Positions 18,259-27,161 of a DNA stretch of 32,276 bases are shown one piece after another. The first letter of the stretch is position 1. Each line of letters opens with the position of its first letter. The translations under genes were made by a program, and so were the position numbers. The DNA is from Acetobacteraceae bacterium (lineage in GTDB: Bacteria; Pseudomonadota; Alphaproteobacteria; Acetobacterales; Acetobacteraceae), in contig JANXTL010000276.1 of assembly GCA_025352375.1 (NCBI GenBank), forward strand, positions 1 through 32,276. Reading direction: 5' to 3'. The notes below the pieces were generated by a model. The model worked only from the letters and a program-made list of their open reading frames with translations. It had not been told where the DNA came from and did no database searches.

Positions 18259-18336
18259 TCAATGCCAAAACAGCGCAAGCAAGATAATGATCGGGATTGG
18301 AACGCCAATCAGCCAGAGAAGTATGCCGCGGCCCAT
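18259..18336 (-). CDS. 25-residue hydrophobic membrane micro-protein
   Basis: A very short gene encoding one transmembrane helix: it starts MGRGILLWLIGVP, continues with Ile/Leu-rich PIPIIILLAL, and ends FWH. GGAGG stands 5 bases before the ATG at 18336, a textbook ribosome site; a further ATG four codons upstream overlaps that site and is less likely. It ends 12 bases before the membrane-protein start, and so leads a three-gene minus-strand unit with that gene and the YciE-type gene. I recall similar tiny peptides in alphaproteobacteria, annotated only as hypothetical. It may be a small regulator or partner of the downstream membrane protein (inference). Confidence 0.75.
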   Translation of the reverse strand: MGRGILLWLIGVPIPIIILLALFWH

Positions 18337-18728
18337 TTTAGCCTCCATTCGAGTTTGCTCGGTTTCGGTGCGATGTTCGTTGCGGCCAACCCCGCACGGC
18401 ATTGTGTGGCATGCCATGCGATTCTTGGTAAACTCGATTATCGCTAATAATGCCAGTGGTGCCAGCCCCGGAATCTACTTACGGGAAAATATGCCGATGC
18501 GGACCCGGCGCTCGATTAAATATTACCTGGACGCGGTGTTTTGGCGTCGGAATCGAATCGATCGTGTTTTAGGTAATTTCCGATCCTACCGAATATAGGC
18601 GCCGGAGGTTAGAAGACGATTGCTTGCCGTGCATGCCGATGCGCCTAAGTCGCGAAGGGGCGGTTACGCTGGCGTGGGGCGGTTCGAACGATATCCCGGA
18701 AACTCACCAAGATCAGGAGTAGCATACG
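18337..18728. promoter_or_regulatory. Divergent intergenic region of the stress island, no gene seen
   Basis: This 392-base gap separates the minus-strand micro-protein unit from the plus-strand PepSY-like gene and must hold both promoters. It is visibly more A/T-rich near 18500-18600 than the neighbouring genes. A 10-base palindrome TGGCATGCCA lies at 18407-18416. I looked for the GGAAC...GTT pattern of the alphaproteobacterial general-stress sigma factor EcfG and found no convincing match. No coding frame here looks real. Confidence 0.4.
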
Positions 18729-19076
18729 ATGTCGAAAATTGCATGGAGTGCGCTGGCACTCGCGGCCATTTGCGCGGGGCCGGCCTTTTCCCAAACGACA
18801 ACGCCGTCCCAAACGACAACACCCTCCACGGTGACGCCCTCGGTCGCGACACCGACCACGCCTCCGCCGGCAGGCGCACCCGTCGCCGGCGCCAACAGTT
18901 TCACCGAGGCTCAGGCACGCACGCGCATCGAGGACCAGGGTTACACGAACGTCACGGGTCTGATGAAAGATAGTCAATCGATATGGCGCGGAACGGCCAT
19001 GAAAAGCGGGTCATCCATGGCGGTTTCTCTCGATTACCAGGGCAACGTCGTCGGCACCGCGGCAGCCAAACCGTGA
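18729..19076 (+). CDS. Small secreted PepSY-like protein
   Basis: A 115-residue exported protein. Residues 1-21 are a Sec signal peptide (MSKIAWSALALAAICAG then PAFSQ, cleavage after the AFS motif). Then follows a low-complexity Thr/Pro/Ser linker (about 22-55) built partly from a tandem QTTTPS unit, matched in the DNA by an 18-base direct repeat at 18789-18824. The C-terminal 60 residues (FTEAQARTRIEDQGYTNVTGLMKDSQSIWRG and later MAVSLDYQGNVV) have the helix-strand-strand shape of PepSY-like domains. AGGAG lies 9 bases before the ATG. It is the first gene of the plus-strand stress set. Its function is unknown; the linker suggests it spans part of the envelope. Confidence 0.85.
   Translation: MSKIAWSALALAAICAGPAFSQTTTPSQTTTPSTVTPSVATPTTPPPAGAPVAGANSFTEAQARTRIEDQGYTNVTGLMKDSQSIWRGTAMKSGSSMAVSLDYQGNVVGTAAAKP
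18789..18824 (+). repeat. Two-unit 18-bp tandem repeat in the PepSY-like gene
   Basis: Units 18789-18806 and 18807-18824 are 16/18 identical and encode the repeated QTTTPS of the Thr/Pro linker. The repeat is in frame, so slippage would lengthen or shorten the linker without breaking the gene. Confidence 0.8.
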
Positions 19077-19144
19077 AACGGGAAGCCGACGCCATAGCGC
19101 GCGGCTCTCGGACCATCGCATCCACCATGAACAAGGAACCTCAA

Positions 19145-19750
19145 ATGACAGCCAACACTATAACCGGTCTCTATGACACCTATGGCGCGGCGGAGCAGAC
19201 CGTTCGCGACCTGAAGGCTGCCGGCATATCGGATGCCGACATCAGCCTCGTCGGGAACCGGGCGCACGATGCCACCGAGCACACCAGTGACGCGGGGACC
19301 GGGGCGGTGACAGGCGCGGCGGTCGGCGGCGTGGCGGGCGCGGGCGTGGGAATACTGACCGGGCTCGGGCTTCTCGCAATTCCGGGCGTGGGTCCGGTCG
19401 TGGCCGCGGGGTGGCTGGTGGCGACCGCCGTCGGAGCCGTCGCCGGTATCGGCGCGGGCGCTGCGACAGGCGGGCTTATTGGTGCGATGACCGATTCTGG
19501 AATCAGTCGCGATCACGCCCATCTGTATGCCGAGGGGATACGGCGTGGCGGCACCTTGGTTACGGCGCGGGTCGACGATACCCGGGCCGCGTCGGCCGAG
19601 GCCATCATGAACCGTCATGGCCGGGTCGACATGTCCGTGCTCGAGAAGACCTATCGCGATGATGGGTGGAACGGGTTCGACGAGCATGCGCCGCCGTACA
19701 CGCCCGCGGAACGGTTGGCCGTCCCGTTCGGCAAAGACAAGCGGCTGTAA
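19145..19750 (+). CDS. General stress protein (17M-like domain with glycine zipper)
   Basis: A 201-residue protein. The N-terminal domain (TGLYDTYGAAEQTVRDLKAAGISDADISLVGN) is the ferredoxin-like module found in general-stress protein 17M/YflT-type proteins. It is followed by a long Gly/Ala-rich segment (about 50-120) with GxxxG repeats, a glycine zipper likely to insert in or span a membrane, and then a second copy-like domain (ISRDHAHLYAEGIRRGGTLVTARVDD) that handles the same fold's second half. The C-terminus is Pro-rich and charged. AAGGA lies 7 bases before the ATG at 19145; the longer open frame upstream overlaps the PepSY-like gene and is not credible. Neighbouring katE supports a stress role. 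The biochemical function is unknown. Confidence 0.87.
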   Translation: MTANTITGLYDTYGAAEQTVRDLKAAGISDADISLVGNRAHDATEHTSDAGTGAVTGAAVGGVAGAGVGILTGLGLLAIPGVGPVVAAGWLVATAVGAVAGIGAGAATGGLIGAMTDSGISRDHAHLYAEGIRRGGTLVTARVDDTRAASAEAIMNRHGRVDMSVLEKTYRDDGWNGFDEHAPPYTPAERLAVPFGKDKRL

Positions 19751-19765
19751 GCCAGCGGCGCGAGG

Positions 19766-19810
19766 CGGGTTGGAGTCCGTGACGTCCAAAAAGCTGAAGA
19801 TTCCAACCCG
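19766..19810 (+). repeat. Inverted repeat between the stress-protein gene and katE
   Basis: CGGGTTGGA (19766-19774) and TCCAACCCG (19802-19810) are perfect 9-base arms around a 27-base loop, 45 bases upstream of the katE start. It could be a terminator-like or attenuator stem, or a binding site. No T-run follows directly. Confidence 0.45.
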
Positions 19811-19855
19811 TCCTATCTCTATTTCGAACCTAAAAGAAACGTTCGTGGAGTTCCA

Positions 19856-22033
19856 ATGGCCAAGATATCAAACCGCGGTTCCCGCGCGTCGGCGCCCCAA
19901 CCGGCCGGCACGCCCGCGCAAGCCGGTTCTCCTCCGCATGAATCTGAAAAGATTTCCGAATTGGCACGGGACACGGTCGCGCCCGGCGCTGTGATGACCG
20001 GTAACCAGGGCGTCAAAATAGGCGACGACCAGAACTCGCTGAAGCTAGGACTACGCGGGCCGACGCTCATGGAGGATTTCCACCTCCGCGAAAAAATAAC
20101 GCATTTCGATCACGAACGCATACCTGAGAGGGTGGTGCATGCGCGCGGTGCGGCGGCGCATGGTATTTTTCAGGTCTATGAGGACCTGTCCGATCTGACC
20201 AAAGCTTCGGTGTTGACCGATACTTCCCACCAAACGCCGGTCTTCGTACGGTTCTCGACCGTTGCCGGTTCACGCGGTTCCAGCGATTGCGCACGCGACG
20301 TCCGCGGGTTCGCGGTGAAATTCTACACGTCCGAAGGGGTGTGGGACCTCGTCGGTAATAATATACCAGTCTTTTTCATCCAGGATGCGATCAAATTTCC
20401 CGATCTTATCCATGCTGTGAAACCCGAACCGAACAACGAAATTCCACAGGCAGCCTCGGCCCACGACACGTTTTGGGATTTTGCCTCTTTGACGCCGGAA
20501 TGCGTCCACACTTTAATGTGGGTCATGAGCGACCGGGGACTGCCGCGGAGCTTCGCGATGATGGAGGGCTTTGGCGTTCACACTTTCCGGTTGGTGAATG
20601 CGGCTGGAAAGAGCCGTTTTGTGAAATTCCATTGGAAGCCATTGAAGGGTGTGAAATCCCTCGTGTGGGATGAGGCGCAAAAAATATCCGGTAAGGATTC
20701 GGATTTCCACCGCCGGGACATGTTCGACGCGATTGAACGGGGGGACTTTCCGGAGTGGGAAATGGGCCTGCAGATTGTCGAGGAGGAAGACGAGTTCAAA
20801 TTCGATTTCGACCTGCTGGACCCAACAAAGCTCATCCCGGAGGAGCTGGTTCCCGTCCGCCGGGTCGGTAAGCTCACCCTGAACCGAAATCCCGACAACT
20901 ATTTCGCGGAAACCGAACAGGTTGCCTTCCACACGGGCCATGTGGTGCCAGGAATCGATTTTACCAACGATCCGTTGCTGCAAGGGCGGCTTTTCTCATA
21001 TATCGACACCCAGCTTCGGCGTGTCGGTCCGAATTTCGCCGAGCTTCCCATCAATAGACCTCTCACTCCCGTGCATAACAATCAACGCGATGCGATGGGG
21101 CGTGCGGTCATCGACCAGGGCCGGGTCGCCTATTTTCCGAATCGCCTGGGGGGTGGTTGTCCGATGCATTCCCCCGCCGCCGCCGATGCGTTCGTCACCT
21201 ATGCCGAGAGGATCGACGGTGCGAAGATTCGGGCGCGGAGTGACAGCTTTTCGGACCACTTCAGCCAGGCAACACAGTTTTGGAACAGCATGTCGGATTG
21301 GGAGCAGACCCATATCGCCGACGCCTTTGCCTTCGAACTGAATCAGGTCGTCGATGAGGAGGTTCGTCACCACGTTATGAACGAACTTCTGGTGAACATT
21401 GCCGACGCGCTCGCCCAAGCCGTTTCGGCCCAGACCGGCATCAAGATCGCCCCGGTCGGCACACCGGAAAACCCGACACCATCGGCGCCGAGCCCATCGG
21501 GACCTCTGCGTCCTGGTGCGAAGAATCTTACTTCGGCGGCTCTTAGCCAGGACAAGGTCGGCAACACAATAAAGGGGCGCAAGATCGCCATTCTAGGCGG
21601 TGATGGTGTCGATGCGAAGCAATTAAAGGCAGTCGAATCCGCGTTGAAGGCAAACGGGGCGATCGGCGAACTCATCGCCGCGCACGCGGGGACAATTACC
21701 GATTCCGCCGGCAAGCCGCAAAAAGTCGATCGCGCAGCTCCCAACGCGCCCTCGGTGGTTTATGACGCCGCGATTGTATTAGGTGGGGCATCCGCGGCCG
21801 CGTTGGCGAAATCCGGCCTGGCGATCCACTTTGTGAATGAAGCCTACCGCCATGGAAAGCCCCTCGCGGCGATCGGCAACGGTGTGTTGTTGTTGCAAGC
21901 GTGCGCGCTTCCGGCAGCACGCGCCGAGGACGGAGTCCTGGTTGGGGATACGGAAAAGGTCATTGATGGGCTAGTGGCCGCCCTGCTGCATCACCGGTTT
22001 CCGCGCCGGGCCGTCGCGGCGGTGCCGGCGTGA
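19856..22033 (+). CDS. katE: Large-subunit catalase (HPII type)
   Basis: A 725-residue clade 2 monofunctional heme catalase that dismutates hydrogen peroxide in the cytoplasm. The catalase core carries the distal His95 in [12 protein letters not shown], the GNN motif (167-169) in [15 protein letters not shown], and the proximal heme ligand Tyr382 in [18 protein letters not shown]. The N-terminal 60 residues are a disordered, Pro/Ala-rich extension. The C-terminal part (about 575-725, from [17 protein letters not shown]) is the flavodoxin/DJ-1-like domain typical of large-subunit catalases; a Pro/Ser linker joins them. Length is close to E. coli KatE (about 750). GGAG lies 5 bases before the ATG. 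Its position at the end of the stress set suggests regulation with stationary phase or general stress. Confidence 0.97.
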   Translation: MAKISNRGSRASAPQPAGTPAQAGSPPHESEKISELARDTVAPGAVMTGNQGVKIGDDQNSLKLGLRGPTLMEDFHLREKITHFDHERIPERVVHARGAAAHGIFQVYEDLSDLTKASVLTDTSHQTPVFVRFSTVAGSRGSSDCARDVRGFAVKFYTSEGVWDLVGNNIPVFFIQDAIKFPDLIHAVKPEPNNEIPQAASAHDTFWDFASLTPECVHTLMWVMSDRGLPRSFAMMEGFGVHTFRLVNAAGKSRFVKFHWKPLKGVKSLVWDEAQKISGKDSDFHRRDMFDAIERGDFPEWEMGLQIVEEEDEFKFDFDLLDPTKLIPEELVPVRRVGKLTLNRNPDNYFAETEQVAFHTGHVVPGIDFTNDPLLQGRLFSYIDTQLRRVGPNFAELPINRPLTPVHNNQRDAMGRAVIDQGRVAYFPNRLGGGCPMHSPAAADAFVTYAERIDGAKIRARSDSFSDHFSQATQFWNSMSDWEQTHIADAFAFELNQVVDEEVRHHVMNELLVNIADALAQAVSAQTGIKIAPVGTPENPTPSAPSPSGPLRPGAKNLTSAALSQDKVGNTIKGRKIAILGGDGVDAKQLKAVESALKANGAIGELIAAHAGTITDSAGKPQKVDRAAPNAPSVVYDAAIVLGGASAAALAKSGLAIHFVNEAYRHGKPLAAIGNGVLLLQACALPAARAEDGVLVGDTEKVIDGLVAALLHHRFPRRAVAAVPA

Positions 22034-22122
22034 ATTGCGGAGCATTGCCGCTGGTACGCGCTGGCCGAGGACGCTTGAGCGTAGCGGCGCACCCTGCCGC
22101 CAAACCGTCATCACGAACCTTA

Positions 22123-22153
22123 TTGACACGACGCCAGCCCCGCCTGCCATACT
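22123..22153 (+). promoter_or_regulatory. Candidate promoter for the miaB operon
   Basis: A perfect TTGACA (22123-22128) is followed after 19 bases by CATACT (22148-22153), in the 240-base gap between katE and miaB. The -35 match is complete but the spacing is long and the -10 is only partial, so this is a moderate candidate. Nothing else recognisable is seen in the gap. Confidence 0.35.
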
Positions 22154-22273
22154 CGCGCCACCGAACCGGAGACCCAAACACCTGCCACGCTTGACCCCGC
22201 CCGCCATCCATATGATTCCTCCGGCCTTCCAAGCCGGGCTGGTCCGGTGCGGTTGGTCGGGACATGAATTTTA

Positions 22274-23638
22274 ATGGAAGCCGGACGCGAGGCAGCCACC
22301 ATCGCCACAGCGCGCAAGCGCCTGCACGTGATCACCTGGGGTTGCCAGATGAACGTGTATGACTCCGGGCGCATGGCGGACGTGCTCGCCCCCCTGGGAT
22401 ACGCCCCCGCGGCCGTTCCCGAGGGTGCCGACATGGTGATCCTCAACACCTGCCACATCCGCGACAAAGCTGCCGAGAAGGTCTTTTCGGAGCTCGGCCG
22501 TCTGCGCCGCATGAAGGAAGCCACCGGCGGGCGCATGATTCTCGCTGTTGCAGGCTGCGTCGCGCAGGCCGAGGGCGCGGAAATTCTGGCCCGCGCGCCC
22601 TACGTGGACATCGTGCTCGGCCCCCAGACCTATCACCGCCTGCCGGAAATGGTTGCCCGCGCCAGCCGTGCCGGCAACAAGGTGATCGAGACGGATTTTC
22701 CGGCCGAGGACAAGTTCGACCACCTCCCCGACGCCGCCGCGCCGCAGGGCATCACTGCCTTCCTGACCATCCAGGAGGGCTGCGACAAGTTCTGCAGCTT
22801 CTGCGTCGTGCCCTATACGCGCGGTGCCGAGCAATCCCGGTCCGCTGCGACGGTGATCGCGGAGGCGAGGCGGCTCGTCGCGCAAGGGGCGGTGGAAATT
22901 TCCCTGCTCGGGCAGAACGTCAATGCCTGGCACGGGACCGAAGGCTGGGGCCTGGGTCGCCTGCTGCGCGCCATGGCCGAAATCCCCGGATTGAAGCGCC
23001 TGCGTTACACCACCTCCCACCCCCGCGACATGGACGACGACCTCATCGCCGCGCACCGCGACCTGCCGACCTTGATGCCGTTCCTGCATCTTCCGGTGCA
23101 GTCGGGCTCCGACCGCATCTTGTTTGCGATGAACCGCAAGCACACGGCGGACGAATACCGGGCGGTCGTGCGCAAGCTGCGCGACGCCCGCCCCGACCTC
23201 GCGCTATCGTCCGACTTCATCGTCGGCCACCCAGGCGAAACCGAACAAGACTTCGAAGCCACCATGCAGTTGGTGCGCGATGTGACGTTCCCCATGGCCT
23301 ACAGCTTCAAATACTCGCCCCGCCCCGGCACCCCCGCCGCCGGCGCGCCGATCCAGGTCCCCGAAGCTGAGAAAGACCGCCGCCTGCAAGCGTTGCAAGC
23401 GTTGCTGCGCGAGCAGCAAGCCGCGTTCAGCGCATCCTGCGTCGGCCTGACCATGCCCGTCCTGTTCACCGGCACCGGCCGCCACCTCGGCCAGATCGCG
23501 GGCCGGTCGCCCTATCTTCAACCCGTGCACGTCACCGGCCCCGCCGAACTGATCGGCACCGAACAACCAGTGACGATCACCGCCACCCACCCCAACTCGT
23601 TAGCAGGAACCGTTAGCCAGGAGAGACGACGCGCTTGA
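22274..23638 (+). CDS. miaB: tRNA-2-methylthio-N6-dimethylallyladenosine synthase MiaB
   Basis: A 454-residue radical-SAM methylthiotransferase that adds the 2-methylthio group to i6A37 of tRNAs. The N-terminal MTTase domain has the three cluster cysteines Cys24 (WGCQMN), Cys60 (NTCHIR) and Cys94 (AGCVAQ). The radical-SAM motif is Cys170-x3-Cys174-x2-Cys177 ([17 protein letters not shown]). [17 protein letters not shown] and the [16 protein letters not shown] segment are typical. The TRAM domain forms the last 65 residues. No strong ribosome site is seen before the ATG at 22274. The stop overlaps the TTG start of the phoH-type gene, the usual alphaproteobacterial order. Confidence 0.97.
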   Translation: MEAGREAATIATARKRLHVITWGCQMNVYDSGRMADVLAPLGYAPAAVPEGADMVILNTCHIRDKAAEKVFSELGRLRRMKEATGGRMILAVAGCVAQAEGAEILARAPYVDIVLGPQTYHRLPEMVARASRAGNKVIETDFPAEDKFDHLPDAAAPQGITAFLTIQEGCDKFCSFCVVPYTRGAEQSRSAATVIAEARRLVAQGAVEISLLGQNVNAWHGTEGWGLGRLLRAMAEIPGLKRLRYTTSHPRDMDDDLIAAHRDLPTLMPFLHLPVQSGSDRILFAMNRKHTADEYRAVVRKLRDARPDLALSSDFIVGHPGETEQDFEATMQLVRDVTFPMAYSFKYSPRPGTPAAGAPIQVPEAEKDRRLQALQALLREQQAAFSASCVGLTMPVLFTGTGRHLGQIAGRSPYLQPVHVTGPAELIGTEQPVTITATHPNSLAGTVSQERRRA

Positions 23639-24696
23639 CCCTCGTAACCGCCCTCCCCACGCAAGGCCTTCCCTCCGCGACCGGCGGCAAGGCCACCACC
23701 CTTCAGTTCAACGACAACACCTTGCTCCCCCTCCTGCTCGGCGACCACGACCGGCATCTGGTGCGGATCGAGCAAGCCCTGGGGGTCCGGCTGTCATGCC
23801 GCGGCAACCGGGTGGCGATCGCCGGAGAGCCCGGCCGCGTGGATGTGGCGCAAGGCATACTGCAAGGCCTGTGGCGCAAGCTGGAACGGGGGGAGAGCGT
23901 CGGCCGGCCGGAAATCGAGGCGGCGATCAAGCTGGCCGACACCGAGATCGACCCGCGACTGCCGTTGGCGGACCTGCCCGCCATCCGCACCCGCCGAGGC
24001 GCCGTCGGCCCGCGAAGCCCCGGCCAGGCCACCTACATGGAGGCGCTGGCGGCGCATGAGATGGTGTTCGGCGTCGGCCCCGCCGGCACCGGCAAAACCT
24101 ATTTGGCCGTCGCCCAGGCCGTCGCCATGCTGCAAGCCGGCAAGGTGGACCGCATCGTGCTGTCACGCCCCGCCGTCGAAGCCGGCGAGCGTCTGGGCTT
24201 CCTGCCAGGCGACATGAAAGAAAAAGTCGATCCGTATTTGCGCCCGCTGTACGATGCGCTGCACGACATGATGCCCGGCGATCAGGTCACCCGCCGCATT
24301 ACCAGCGGGGAGATCGAGGTCGCACCGTTGGCCTTTATGCGCGGCCGAACATTGGCGCACTGCTACGCCATCCTCGACGAGGCCCAGAACACCACCGCCG
24401 CGCAGATGAAGATGTTCCTGACCCGCATGGGCGAGGGCACGCGCATGGTCATCACCGGCGATCTTTCGCAGGTGGACCTGCCCGCCGGCACAAGATCCGG
24501 CCTCCGCGACGCGCTGGACACGGTGGAGGGCGTGCAAGGCATTGGCGTCGTCCGCTTCACCGCGCGCGATGTCGTGCGACACCCCATGGTCGCGCGCATC
24601 GTGGAGGCGTATGAACAGCGCGAGGCCGCTGAGGGCGACACGCGACGGGAAGCCCGGCGCACATACGAGCAGAGAGATGGATCCCGGGGACAGTAG
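23635..24696 (+). CDS. phoH: PhoH family ATPase
   Basis: A 353-residue PhoH-like P-loop protein, probably an RNA-linked NTPase that works with YbeY in ribosome quality control. An N-terminal KH-like nucleic-acid-binding region (residues 22-82) precedes the Walker A motif [13 protein letters not shown] (about 147-159). [32 protein letters not shown] is the PhoH signature, Walker B is YAILDEAQN, and the sensor-like segment is [13 protein letters not shown]. The start is a TTG at 23635 inside a TTGA overlap with miaB, with AGGAG about 11 bases upstream; no ATG near it fits. The C-terminal 20 residues are charged. Its end overlaps the ybeY start by 20 bases. Confidence 0.95.
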   Translation: MTLVTALPTQGLPSATGGKATTLQFNDNTLLPLLLGDHDRHLVRIEQALGVRLSCRGNRVAIAGEPGRVDVAQGILQGLWRKLERGESVGRPEIEAAIKLADTEIDPRLPLADLPAIRTRRGAVGPRSPGQATYMEALAAHEMVFGVGPAGTGKTYLAVAQAVAMLQAGKVDRIVLSRPAVEAGERLGFLPGDMKEKVDPYLRPLYDALHDMMPGDQVTRRITSGEIEVAPLAFMRGRTLAHCYAILDEAQNTTAAQMKMFLTRMGEGTRMVITGDLSQVDLPAGTRSGLRDALDTVEGVQGIGVVRFTARDVVRHPMVARIVEAYEQREAAEGDTRREARRTYEQRDGSRGQ

Positions 24697-25135
24697 ACGC
24701 CCCGCGCAAGCGGGGGATTTTGGTGCGGTTACCGTGATCGTCGCCGAACCGGCCTGGCGCCGGTTCGTGCCGCGCGTGGAGGCTTTGGTCCTTCGCGCCG
24801 CGCGGGCAGCCGGTGCGGTCGGCACCATCATCCTGGCCGATGACAGGGTGGTCCAGCAGTTGAACGCGCTGCATCGCCGCCGCAACAAACCCACCAACGT
24901 GCTGACCTATGAGCATCCGGAGCCGGAAATCATCCTGGCACTCGGCGTGATCCGACGGGAGGCCGCGGCGGCCGGGCGTTCGGTGGCGCGACACCTCGCG
25001 CATCTGGTCGTGCATGGGTCGTTGCACTTGCAGGGCCTGGATCATCACCAGGCCGGGGAGGCCCGCGAGATGGAAATGGCGGAGTCCCGCATCCTGCACA
25101 CGATCGGCGTCCCCAACCCGTGGAAGCGAGCATGA
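24677..25135 (+). CDS. ybeY: rRNA maturation RNase YbeY
   Basis: A 152-residue zinc endoribonuclease for 16S rRNA 3'-end maturation and ribosome quality control. The metal motif is His113-x3-His117-x5-His123 in VVHGSLHLQGLDHHQ. RRRNKPTNVLTYEHPEPEI replaces the usual TDVLSFP segment and the following GDI element is not conserved (reads PEIILALGVI), so the substrate loop is shorter than in many homologues. The ATG at 24677 is inside the phoH 3' end, with a GAG-rich ribosome site; longer readings overlap phoH in another frame and are unlikely. It overlaps the corC-type gene by an ATGA. Confidence 0.95.
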   Translation: MDPGDSRRPAQAGDFGAVTVIVAEPAWRRFVPRVEALVLRAARAAGAVGTIILADDRVVQQLNALHRRRNKPTNVLTYEHPEPEIILALGVIRREAAAAGRSVARHLAHLVVHGSLHLQGLDHHQAGEAREMEMAESRILHTIGVPNPWKRA

Positions 25136-25995
25136 GCGGGTCGATTATCGGCCGCCTGCGGGTTATGCTGGGCGGCAAGCACCCGGAACATTCCTTGCGA
25201 GAGTCAATTGCGGAATTGGTGCAGGAAGCGGCCGATGCCCAGCACGAGCCGGGCGAAATTCCCGAACTGGACCGGCATGAACGATTGCTTATTGCCAACG
25301 TTCTGCGGCTGCGGGAGACGACGGCCGACGACGTGATGGTGCCGCGGGCAGATATCGTTGCGATGCGCGCCGACGTGACGCTGGAGCAGGCGATCGAGCT
25401 GATCCGCGACGACGGCCACTCCCGCCTGCCGGTGTACCGGGAGCAACTGGACGACGTCATCGGCATGATCCATGTGAAGGACGTTTTTGCTTACGTCGGC
25501 AAACCCGAAACGTTCACGCTGGAATCGATCCTGCGCAAACCGCTGATGATCGGACCGCAGATGCCGGTGCTAGATTTGTTGTTGCAAATGCGCCAGCAGC
25601 GCATGCACATGGCGCTGGTGGTGGACGAGTATGGCGGTATCGACGGACTGGTAACGATTGAGGACTTGGTCGAAACAATCACCGGCGATATATCCGACGA
25701 GCACGACGACCCCGAAGCCCCCATGGTCACCGAACGCGCTGACGGCTCGCTGGACATCAATGCCCGGCTGTCGGTGGCAGATTTTGAACAGAAAATGGGT
25801 CCGGTGCTGACCGAGGACGAGCGCGACGCCGACATCGATACGGTCGGCGGGCTGGTGTTTACGCTGGCGGGACGGGTGCCGACGCGGGGGGAACTGATCG
25901 GGCATCCCTCGGGGATCGAGTTCCGGATCCTGGATGCGGATCCGCGGAAGATCCGGCGGGTGCGGGTGCGGCGGATGGAGGCGATCGAGGGGTAG
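25132..25995 (+). CDS. CorC/HlyC-type CBS-domain protein
   Basis: A 287-residue soluble protein of the CorC/TlyC family with two CBS domains (about 60-120 and 130-180) and a C-terminal CorC_HlyC domain (from about 195, with DIDTVGGLVFTLAGRVPTRGE). The signature TTADDVMVPRADIVAM starts the first CBS domain, and MHMALVVDEYGGIDGLVTIEDLVE ends the second. No membrane domain is present, unlike the DUF21 relatives. The role is usually annotated as magnesium/cobalt efflux or hemolysin-like, but is not well defined. The ATG at 25132 overlaps the ybeY stop (ATGA). In many relatives an lnt gene follows; here the convergent purS comes next, so lnt is elsewhere. Confidence 0.93.
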   Translation: MSGSIIGRLRVMLGGKHPEHSLRESIAELVQEAADAQHEPGEIPELDRHERLLIANVLRLRETTADDVMVPRADIVAMRADVTLEQAIELIRDDGHSRLPVYREQLDDVIGMIHVKDVFAYVGKPETFTLESILRKPLMIGPQMPVLDLLLQMRQQRMHMALVVDEYGGIDGLVTIEDLVETITGDISDEHDDPEAPMVTERADGSLDINARLSVADFEQKMGPVLTEDERDADIDTVGGLVFTLAGRVPTRGELIGHPSGIEFRILDADPRKIRRVRVRRMEAIEG

Positions 25996-26073
25996 GGTGA
26001 CACAGGCACCGAAACGCAAGGAGACGACCGTATAATATCGCGCGGCGCAGGCCGGTGGTTGGGACGGCGCGTA

Positions 26074-26316
26074 CTACCCCGCCACCTCCACCCGAAAGCT
26101 TTCGATTACCCCGTTGGCCAGCAGCTTGCGCGCCATGTCCTCGGCCTGGGCTTGCGCCTTGCCGGCGTCGGTTTCGGCCAGATCGATCTCGATCACCTTG
26201 CCGGCGCGCACGTCGTTGACGCCTCCGAAACCCAGGGTGCCAAGGGCGTGGGCAATCGCTTTGCCTTGGGGGTCGAGGACCCCGTTCTTCAGCATGACGG
26301 TAACCGTGGCTTTCAC
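26074..26316 (-). CDS. purS: Phosphoribosylformylglycinamidine synthase subunit PurS
   Basis: An 80-residue small subunit that bridges PurQ and PurL in FGAM synthase. [29 protein letters not shown] and the [10 protein letters not shown] strand are the expected PurS fold. The start is a GTG at 26316 in a GTGA overlap with the purC stop; a longer open frame upstream runs over purC in another frame and is not real. Its PurQ and PurL partners are encoded at 9906-12763 on the other strand, so the usual purC-purS-purQ-purL run is broken in this genome. It is convergent with the corC-type gene, 78 bases away. Confidence 0.95.
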   Translation of the reverse strand: MKATVTVMLKNGVLDPQGKAIAHALGTLGFGGVNDVRAGKVIEIDLAETDAGKAQAQAEDMARKLLANGVIESFRVEVAG

Positions 26317-27077
26317 TGCATCATCTCCGGGCCTTTTAGGTCTCGCGTGCCGGCTTCGGGCAGGATGCCCAGGCGGCGGGCCACTTCCTGGTAGCCTTCC
26401 TCGACCTTGCCCAGGTCGCGGCGGAAGCGGTCTTTGTCCATCTTCTCGTTGGTCTTGCTGTCCCACAGGCGGCAATTATCCGGGCTGATCTCGTCGGCCA
26501 GGATGATGCGCATTTCGTCGTTTTCCCACAGGCGGCCGAATTCCAGCTTGAAATCCACCAGGGTGATGCCGACGCCAAGCAGCAGCCCCGACAGGAAGTC
26601 GTTGATGCGGAGTGCCAGCGCGACCATGTCGTCGAGGTCGGCGGTGCCGGCCCAACCGAAGCAGGTGATGTGTTCTTCCGACACCAGCGGATCGTTCAGA
26701 GCCTCATTCTTGAAGTAATATTCGATGATCGAGCGAGGCAGCCGCGTGCCTTCCGCGATGCCCAGACGCGTCGAAAGACTGCCGGCAGCGACGTTACGGA
26801 CCACCAGCGCCAGCGGGATGATCTCAACCTCCCGGATGAGCTGCTCGCGCATATTCAGGCGGCGCACGAAATGCGTGGGGATGCCGATCTCGGCCAGACG
26901 CGACATCAGGTACTCGCTAATGCGGTTGTTCAGCACCCCTTTGCCGGTGATGATGCCTTTCTTGGTGCCATTAGCGGAGCTGGTGTCGTCCTTGAAGTAC
27001 TGCACAAGGGTTCCGGGTTCCGGTCCCTCGAACAGAATCTTGGCTTTGCCCTCGTAGAGCTGGCGGCGGCGGGCCAT
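26313..27077 (-). CDS. purC: Phosphoribosylaminoimidazole-succinocarboxamide synthase PurC
   Basis: A 254-residue SAICAR synthetase that joins CAIR and aspartate with ATP in purine synthesis. Characteristic segments are [27 protein letters not shown] (ATP site), [47 protein letters not shown] and [13 protein letters not shown]. Length and motifs are normal. An AGGG sequence precedes the ATG at 27077, and the gene starts 84 bases after the NRDE-family gene. Its stop overlaps purS, so translation is coupled. Confidence 0.97.
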   Translation of the reverse strand: MARRRQLYEGKAKILFEGPEPGTLVQYFKDDTSSANGTKKGIITGKGVLNNRISEYLMSRLAEIGIPTHFVRRLNMREQLIREVEIIPLALVVRNVAAGSLSTRLGIAEGTRLPRSIIEYYFKNEALNDPLVSEEHITCFGWAGTADLDDMVALALRINDFLSGLLLGVGITLVDFKLEFGRLWENDEMRIILADEISPDNCRLWDSKTNEKMDKDRFRRDLGKVEEGYQEVARRLGILPEAGTRDLKGPEMMQ

Positions 27078-27161
27078 CGTGGAATCCCTTTGGTAGTCCC
27101 AGCCGCCAAGGGGAAAAGCCCAGGGCCGGCCAGAACAAGCGCGGGGTATAGCAGCGCCGCC

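Noticed and set aside
18407-18416. TGGCATGCCA palindrome as a regulator operator
   Set aside because: A single 10-base palindrome in a 392-base gap is weak evidence. No second copy was seen near other promoters.
18983-19144. N-terminal extension of the glycine-zipper stress protein
   Set aside because: The extra 54 residues overlap the PepSY-like gene in another frame and are Arg-rich. The ATG at 19145 has its own ribosome site.
24542-24676. 45-residue N-terminal extension of YbeY
   Set aside because: It lies entirely inside phoH in another frame and YbeY homologues do not have it.
26317-26475. N-terminal extension of PurS
   Set aside because: Overlaps purC in another frame. The GTG at 26316 gives the normal 80-residue length and a GTGA coupling.
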